A stretch of DNA of 5,419 nucleotides from Bacteroidales bacterium (GTDB lineage: Bacteria; Bacteroidota; Bacteroidia; Bacteroidales; WCHB1-69): NCBI GenBank assembly GCA_031254735.1, contig JAIRTU010000225.1, forward strand, positions 1-5,419. The letters run 5' to 3'. The notes beneath the pieces were generated by a model that worked only from the letters and a program-made list of their open reading frames with translations, was not told where the DNA came from and did no database searches. The position numbers and the translations under genes were made by a program. Positions within the stretch are counted from its first letter, which is position 1. Every line of letters begins with the position of its first letter. Shown one piece after another: positions 1 through 5,419 of this stretch.

Positions 1-24
1 ACGGTTTCGTTAGAAAATATTCTG

Positions 25-32
25 TATTTTTG
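25..32 (+). promoter_or_regulatory. Likely Bacteroidota-type promoter -7 element for the DUF2148 gene
   Basis: The octamer TATTTTTG matches the Bacteroidota primary-sigma -7 consensus TAnnTTTG at every fixed position. A transcript starting about 7 bases further on would have a leader of roughly 30-35 nt before the ATG at 73, which is a normal length. No clear TTG element lies at the expected distance upstream; the nearest T-rich match (TTTCG near 5-9) is poorly spaced. The same octamer occurs by chance inside ligA at 1909-1916, so the motif alone is weak evidence. Its position just ahead of a gene start is what supports it. Confidence 0.45.
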
Positions 33-72
33 CACACGGAAAATAACAACAGTCAACAAACAGCCGAAACTT

Positions 73-600
73 ATGATATATACAGACAAAGAAGAATTGC
101 AAAAAGCCATAGCACATATCACTCACTGTGTGATGATTGCGGCTCAAACTGCACCCAAAGGACGCGGAACGGATATGTTGCACATACAGACTGTCTCCGA
201 AAAAGAGAAAATCGCTCTTATTTCCGAGATGAAAAAAATCGGCGGACAAAGCGAAGATACCGCTTTCTTTCTTCGCGATGCGGAAAACATTGCGGCTTCG
301 GACGCAGTAATTTTGATAGGAACAAAAGCCGATGCCAGAGGGCTGAATTGCGGATTGTGCGGTTTTGACATTTGCGGCGACAAACCGACCGAACAAACCT
401 GTGTCTTCAACACGATAGATTTGGGTATTGCGTTGGGGTCGGCGGTATGTTCGGCGGCGGCGTTCAAGGTAGACAACCGCATTATGTATTCGGCGGGAAA
501 AGCGGCTGAACAGCTGCAATTGCTTGGGAAAGATATACATTGCATTTTTGCCATTCCCTGTTCGGTGAGCAGCAAAAGTATCTTTTTCGATCGGAAATAA
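73..600 (+). CDS. DUF2148 / ferredoxin-like domain protein (uncharacterised, cysteine-rich)
   Basis: A complete 175-residue protein that I place in the DUF2148 family (the 'uncharacterised ferredoxin domain' proteins of anaerobic bacteria and archaea), whose function is not established. Its core is a ferredoxin-like cysteine cluster, GLNCGLCGFDIC, with Cys93, Cys96 and Cys101 (C-x2-C-x4-C) followed by Cys110. Other cysteines are at 19, 126, 157 and 163. Family-like stretches include APKGRGTD (27-34), DLGIALGSAV (116-125), RIMYSAGKAA (136-145) and a C-terminal SIFFDRK. There is no signal peptide or membrane segment, so it is probably cytoplasmic. An iron-sulfur cluster and a redox role are inferred from the cysteines, not shown. 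The ATG at 73 is chosen because it follows the promoter-like element at a sensible distance and the family-like sequence begins soon after. It has no Shine-Dalgarno sequence, as is usual in this phylum. The gene is transcribed alone and converges on ligA, so the neighbourhood gives no functional clue. Length and ends look intact. Confidence 0.85.
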   Translation: MIYTDKEELQKAIAHITHCVMIAAQTAPKGRGTDMLHIQTVSEKEKIALISEMKKIGGQSEDTAFFLRDAENIAASDAVILIGTKADARGLNCGLCGFDICGDKPTEQTCVFNTIDLGIALGSAVCSAAAFKVDNRIMYSAGKAAEQLQLLGKDIHCIFAIPCSVSSKSIFFDRK

Positions 601-603
601 GAC

Positions 604-631
604 GAAACCGTCGCGTGGTTTCTGTCGGTTT
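604..631. terminator. Possible bidirectional terminator between convergent genes
   Basis: The 31-bp gap between the two convergent stop codons contains GAAACC (604-609) paired with GGTTTC (617-622) around a 7-nt loop. An alternative pairing joins AAACCG (605-610) with CGGTTT (626-631). On the plus strand a T-run (629-633) follows the first hairpin after a few bases. On the minus strand the hairpin is followed by the T-rich stretch GTCTTATTT. Both transcripts could end here, but the stem is only 6 bp and the T-runs are short or offset, so this is a tentative call. Confidence 0.35.
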
Positions 632-2692
<2,061 letters not shown>

Positions 2693-2749
2693 TCAGATAT
2701 TTTTTTAAGTTTAAACCGTTTTATCATTTAACGACAGTTGCCTGTTTTT

Positions 2750-2780
2750 CAAATAATATTTTTATTGTCTTACAAAACAA
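2750..2780 (-). promoter_or_regulatory. Weak promoter-like element upstream of ligA
   Basis: On the minus strand, a TTG (2780-2778) is followed after 19 bases by TATTATTTG (2758-2750). The spacing resembles Bacteroidota promoters (TTG at -33, TAnnTTTG at -7), but the -7 element has three bases instead of two between TA and TTTG. A transcript from here would have a leader of about 50-60 nt before the ligA ATG. The gap is rich in A and T, so a chance match is quite possible. Apart from this, 2690-2828 shows no gene and no GC-rich terminator hairpin. Confidence 0.28.
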
Positions 2781-2828
2781 CAACAAAGCCGTTCGATATT
2801 GTTCATTTCAATTTTCAAAAATTAAACT

Positions 2829-5300
2829 CTAAAATTCAAAACGCAGTTTCACGTTAAACAATCGCGGCGTGAGATAGTTTGGCAGCATATAATACGCTCC
2901 TTCCAAATTTGAAACCCACGAATATGAAAGTACATTTTGATAGTCGAACACATTGGCAATTTCAAAGGTGAGATAGCCGCCTTTGAGACAACGAAACGGA
3001 TTCTTTTTCCCGAAGCGAGTGGTTTCGTCCACAAATTGCCACGAAAAACCAATATCCGTTCTGAAATAATGATGCGAAGTACGTATATAATTCCGTATAT
3101 ACGGAGAACTTGCGGGAAGAGGTGTTGAATACACAAAATTGATATGTGCTTTCAACATGGGCAATTTCGGCACGCGGTCTTGAAAAAACAGATTGACAGA
3201 AAAACGCTGATCGGTAGGACGCGGCGTAAATTTGTTGTTGCCGTCGATTTTTTCCACACTTTTCATCAAAGAAACAGACAACCACGATTCCAGATTGTGA
3301 ACAATTTCCCCGCTGAGTTTGGCGTCTATTCCCACCGTATGACCAACGGCGTCGTTTTTGCCCGAATAAATAACACGCACATTATCCATTGTATACGTAA
3401 TCAAATCTTGCAAATGCTTGTAATACACTTCGGTAGAAAATTTAAACGGTCTTTTATTTGCTCTGAATAAATAATCCATTCCCAAAATGACATGATACGA
3501 TTTTTGAGATTTGATATTTTTGTTCAATTCGCCGTCGGGCATACGCATTTCTTTGTAAAATGCAGGTTGATAATACATTCCTGTTGCAAAATAAAACGAA
3601 ATATCCGATTTGATATTCGGCTGATAAATCAACCTGAGACGCGGCGTGAAAATCAGTTCGTGGTTGAACGTCCAATAATAAAAACGCATTCCGCCGACGA
3701 GGATAAATTTATTGCTGTCGCCAAACTCCCATTTATCCTGCACAAAACCCGACAAACGAAAGGTTTCCAATGTGTTTTTTGTTTTCAAATAATTGTTTCC
3801 CATAGAAATAATGCGGGAAGAATCGGTAAAAGGAACCGGTTTTCCAAGAGAATCTATCGGCGGATATATATGGGGCAGCGAATAGCCCAAAGAATCGTAC
3901 AACCGCCATTCGCTCAACTTATCGTCTATCGTCTCTCCTTGAAATTTCACGCCCCAAGTTAAAGTGTTTTTTCTCTTCAAACGATGTTCTCCCTGAAATT
4001 CGCCGTGAAAAATATGCGAAGTCAAAAAGTTGCGTGCATGGTGCAAATCAGAACCTATATCTATGGCAGGCGTTTTTTTTGTTTCGCCAAAATCGTCATC
4101 GCCAAAACTGCTGTTTACCTCTTTGAGGGAATACATCGCTTCCAAATCGAACGTTTCTTTTTCGGCGGAATTAAAATACGAGGTCAAAAATCGCAAGTCC
4201 GTATTTTGATTCAGTGCATATTTCGCTACAAAAGCAGCATAAACGGTTTGATAAGCGTCCACTTCCTGACCGTGATAAAGCACTATGAACTCCTGCGTTC
4301 CGCCGCCTATCGTTCCCATTCTCCTGACGTTGGAATCGGGACTTAAACGGTACACATTGCGGGCATAATTGCCAAAGAGCGTAAGTTCCCATTTCTCAGA
4401 CGGCGTGTATGTCAAAAGAAGCTGTCCGTCGGTGAAAGTCGGCTTGTAGTTTCCTTTGGTCGGCATCTGCCGAAGCACATATCCATTCGACTGATAACGA
4501 ATGCCTAACAATGCCGCAAGTTTTCTGTTTTTGGTAACACCTTCCACATGACCGGAAGCACCAAGCAAACTCGCCGATATACTTGCACCAAACATCGTCG
4601 GCTTTCGGTAGTGAACATCCAACACAGAAGACATTTTGTCGCCATAACACGGTTCAAAACCTCCCGATGAAAACCTTACCCCCGACACCAAATCGGGATT
4701 GATAAAGCTCAAGCCCTCCTGCTGACCCGAACGAATCAAAAAAGGACGATAAATTTCTATTCCATTAAGATAAATAAGGTTTTCGTCATAACTTCCGCCC
4801 CGCACTTTGTATTGAGACGACATTTCTGTTCCCGAAGCACCAAACATTGCCGATTTCACCATTTGCTCAATACTTGAATTAAGTCCGGGAAATCGAGTGA
4901 TGTTTTTGGGACTGATTTTTTCCATACCTTCGCTGTAAGAATATCGCTCGTTCACATCAAAAGAAGGAAGCGTGATAGAAGCCTGTTTCAACATGATATT
5001 GAGCAATTTACCTTTTCCCAATCCTACATTTACGGTGTATGTTTGGGTGGAATAACCTATGCAACTGACTTCTATGGTGATCTCTCTGTTGTGAGGAATC
5101 AGCAGATTGTATCTTCCGTATTCGTTGGTGGAAGTGCCTATGCTAAGGTCTTCCAACACAACAATATTAGCCCCTTCAACAGGAAATTCGGAGGTGTCGG
5201 AGAGTACTTTGCCATAAATTCGTGCCTGATTTTGGGCATTTGCCGTTTGACAAAACAGCAACAACAATACGGTCGAACAGAATAAAATGATTTTTGCCAT
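2829..5300 (-). CDS. TonB-dependent outer-membrane receptor with N-terminal carboxypeptidase-regulatory-like domain
   Basis: An 823-residue outer-membrane beta-barrel receptor, predicted to import a substrate using energy passed from the inner membrane by TonB-ExbB-ExbD. The signal peptide has Lys3, a hydrophobic core (about 4-17) and a signal peptidase I site after ANA (20-22). Next comes a carboxypeptidase-D-regulatory-like beta-sandwich (about 26-105), with ARIYGKV, VEGANIVV, TSTNEYGRYNL and a CIGY motif. The plug domain (about 125-235) includes YKVRGGSYDENLIYLNGIEIY and SGGFEPCYGDKMSSVLDV. The remainder is a barrel of alternating aromatic strands ending NVKLRFEF, with the terminal Phe expected by the BAM machinery. 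No susD-like lipoprotein follows it; ligA does. So it is unlikely to be a typical SusC glycan importer, and the substrate cannot be read from sequence. I chose the ATG at 5300; an in-frame TTG at 5309 would only add three residues. There is no Shine-Dalgarno sequence. An A8 run in the coding strand (4080-4073) leaves the frame intact. Confidence 0.95.
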   Translation of the reverse strand: MAKIILFCSTVLLLLFCQTANAQNQARIYGKVLSDTSEFPVEGANIVVLEDLSIGTSTNEYGRYNLLIPHNREITIEVSCIGYSTQTYTVNVGLGKGKLLNIMLKQASITLPSFDVNERYSYSEGMEKISPKNITRFPGLNSSIEQMVKSAMFGASGTEMSSQYKVRGGSYDENLIYLNGIEIYRPFLIRSGQQEGLSFINPDLVSGVRFSSGGFEPCYGDKMSSVLDVHYRKPTMFGASISASLLGASGHVEGVTKNRKLAALLGIRYQSNGYVLRQMPTKGNYKPTFTDGQLLLTYTPSEKWELTLFGNYARNVYRLSPDSNVRRMGTIGGGTQEFIVLYHGQEVDAYQTVYAAFVAKYALNQNTDLRFLTSYFNSAEKETFDLEAMYSLKEVNSSFGDDDFGETKKTPAIDIGSDLHHARNFLTSHIFHGEFQGEHRLKRKNTLTWGVKFQGETIDDKLSEWRLYDSLGYSLPHIYPPIDSLGKPVPFTDSSRIISMGNNYLKTKNTLETFRLSGFVQDKWEFGDSNKFILVGGMRFYYWTFNHELIFTPRLRLIYQPNIKSDISFYFATGMYYQPAFYKEMRMPDGELNKNIKSQKSYHVILGMDYLFRANKRPFKFSTEVYYKHLQDLITYTMDNVRVIYSGKNDAVGHTVGIDAKLSGEIVHNLESWLSVSLMKSVEKIDGNNKFTPRPTDQRFSVNLFFQDRVPKLPMLKAHINFVYSTPLPASSPYIRNYIRTSHHYFRTDIGFSWQFVDETTRFGKKNPFRCLKGGYLTFEIANVFDYQNVLSYSWVSNLEGAYYMLPNYLTPRLFNVKLRFEF

Positions 5301-5322
5301 ACAGGACAACTTCTATTTAAGC

Positions 5323-5358
5323 ACTGATTTATATATTTAAACTGATTTATACATTTAA
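5323..5358. repeat. 18-bp tandem direct repeat upstream of the TonB-dependent receptor gene
   Basis: Two copies of an AT-rich 18-mer abut with no gap: ACTGATTTATATATTTAA (5323-5340) and ACTGATTTATACATTTAA (5341-5358). They differ at one position. A further ATTTAA at 5315-5320 may be the remnant of a third unit. The repeat begins 23 bp upstream of the receptor ATG, so it lies in the receptor's 5' leader or promoter region. On the plus strand each copy holds a near match to the -7 consensus (TATATTTA or TACATTTA against TAnnTTTG). It could be a pair of regulator-binding sites or simply slippage in an AT-rich spacer; the sequence does not decide. Confidence 0.85.
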
Positions 5359-5372
5359 TACGAATAATACGC

Positions 5373-5419
5373 ATGAAAATTTATTTTATTGTATGTATGA
5401 AAAAAGATCGTCGTTTCCT
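5373..5419 (+). CDS. Possible 5' end of a divergent gene, cut by the window edge
   Basis: An open frame starts at ATG 5373 and reads MKIYFIVCMKKDRRF to the end of the window. A second in-frame ATG at 5397 would give MKKDRRF. Either looks like a normal bacterial N-terminus, and a gene here would be divergent from the TonB-dependent receptor. About 15 codons are too few to identify a product or prove coding. The minus strand is equally undecided: one frame would end at a TAA (5388-5386) with residues GNDDLFSYIQ, which could be the tail of an upstream gene. Treat this as a pointer to check in the flanking sequence. Confidence 0.2.
   Translation, partial: MKIYFIVCMKKDRRF

Noticed and set aside
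10..540. A second long minus-strand open frame (about 176 codons) antisense to the DUF2148 gene.
   Set aside because: It has no recognisable domain and an unlikely Phe/Arg/Cys-rich composition, and it lies opposite a convincing gene.
1..611. A 10-bp inverted repeat flanking the DUF2148 gene (ACGGTTTCGT at 1-10 and ACGAAACCGT at 602-611).
   Set aside because: It does not extend inward, and the window edge hides the outer side. One such 10-bp match is not very unlikely by chance in a region of this size, and nothing suggests a mobile element.
3093..3104. A perfect 12-bp palindrome, CCGTATATACGG, inside the receptor gene.
   Set aside because: It falls within codons for PYIR and arises from repeated Tyr-Ile-Arg codons (YIRNYIR). 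There is no sign of a site outside the coding meaning.
2829..5300. The idea that the receptor is half of a SusC/SusD glycan-utilisation pair.
   Set aside because: No SusD-like lipoprotein gene follows the receptor in its direction of transcription (ligA does), and the 823-residue length is shorter than typical SusC proteins of about 1000 residues.
5301..5309. A TTG start at 5309 for the receptor, adding Met-Ser-Cys at the N-terminus.
   Set aside because: The ATG at 5300 gives a standard signal peptide (MAKIILF...ANA), and nothing favours the rarer codon.

Overview
The window looks like ordinary chromosome from a member of the Bacteroidota, most likely the order Bacteroidales. Four things suggest this. 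There is a large outer-membrane TonB-dependent receptor with an N-terminal carboxypeptidase-regulatory-like domain. A perfect Bacteroidota-type -7 promoter element (TAnnTTTG) lies upstream of the first gene. No gene start has a Shine-Dalgarno sequence. The LigA protein has wording I associate with Bacteroidales ligases, for example [11 protein letters not shown] and [14 protein letters not shown]. The assignment rests on recall of these families, not on a database search.

Layout: positions 1-72 hold a leader with a likely promoter. A 175-codon plus-strand gene (73-600) encodes a DUF2148-type, ferredoxin-like cysteine-motif protein of unknown function. It converges on ligA (632-2689, minus), an apparently complete NAD+-dependent DNA ligase. 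The two stop codons are only 31 bp apart, and that gap carries a small inverted repeat that could terminate both transcripts. A 139-bp AT-rich gap separates the ligA start from the stop of a complete TonB-dependent receptor gene (2829-5300, minus), which therefore lies upstream of ligA in the direction of transcription. Upstream of the receptor gene, 5301-5419 is very AT-rich. It holds a perfectly abutting 18-bp tandem repeat (17 of 18 positions identical) and possibly the first codons of a divergent gene cut off by the window edge.

Functionally the three genes look unrelated: a probable iron-sulfur or redox protein, a replication and repair enzyme, and an outer-membrane importer. ligA could be reached by read-through from the receptor gene, but a weak promoter-like element in the gap suggests it can also be transcribed alone. 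I see no RNA gene, CRISPR array, insertion sequence or defence-type cassette. No coding stretch is broken. The points most worth following up are the tandem repeat before the receptor gene, the uncharacterised DUF2148 gene, and a short insertion in LigA. I do not see convincing evidence of a novel multi-gene system.
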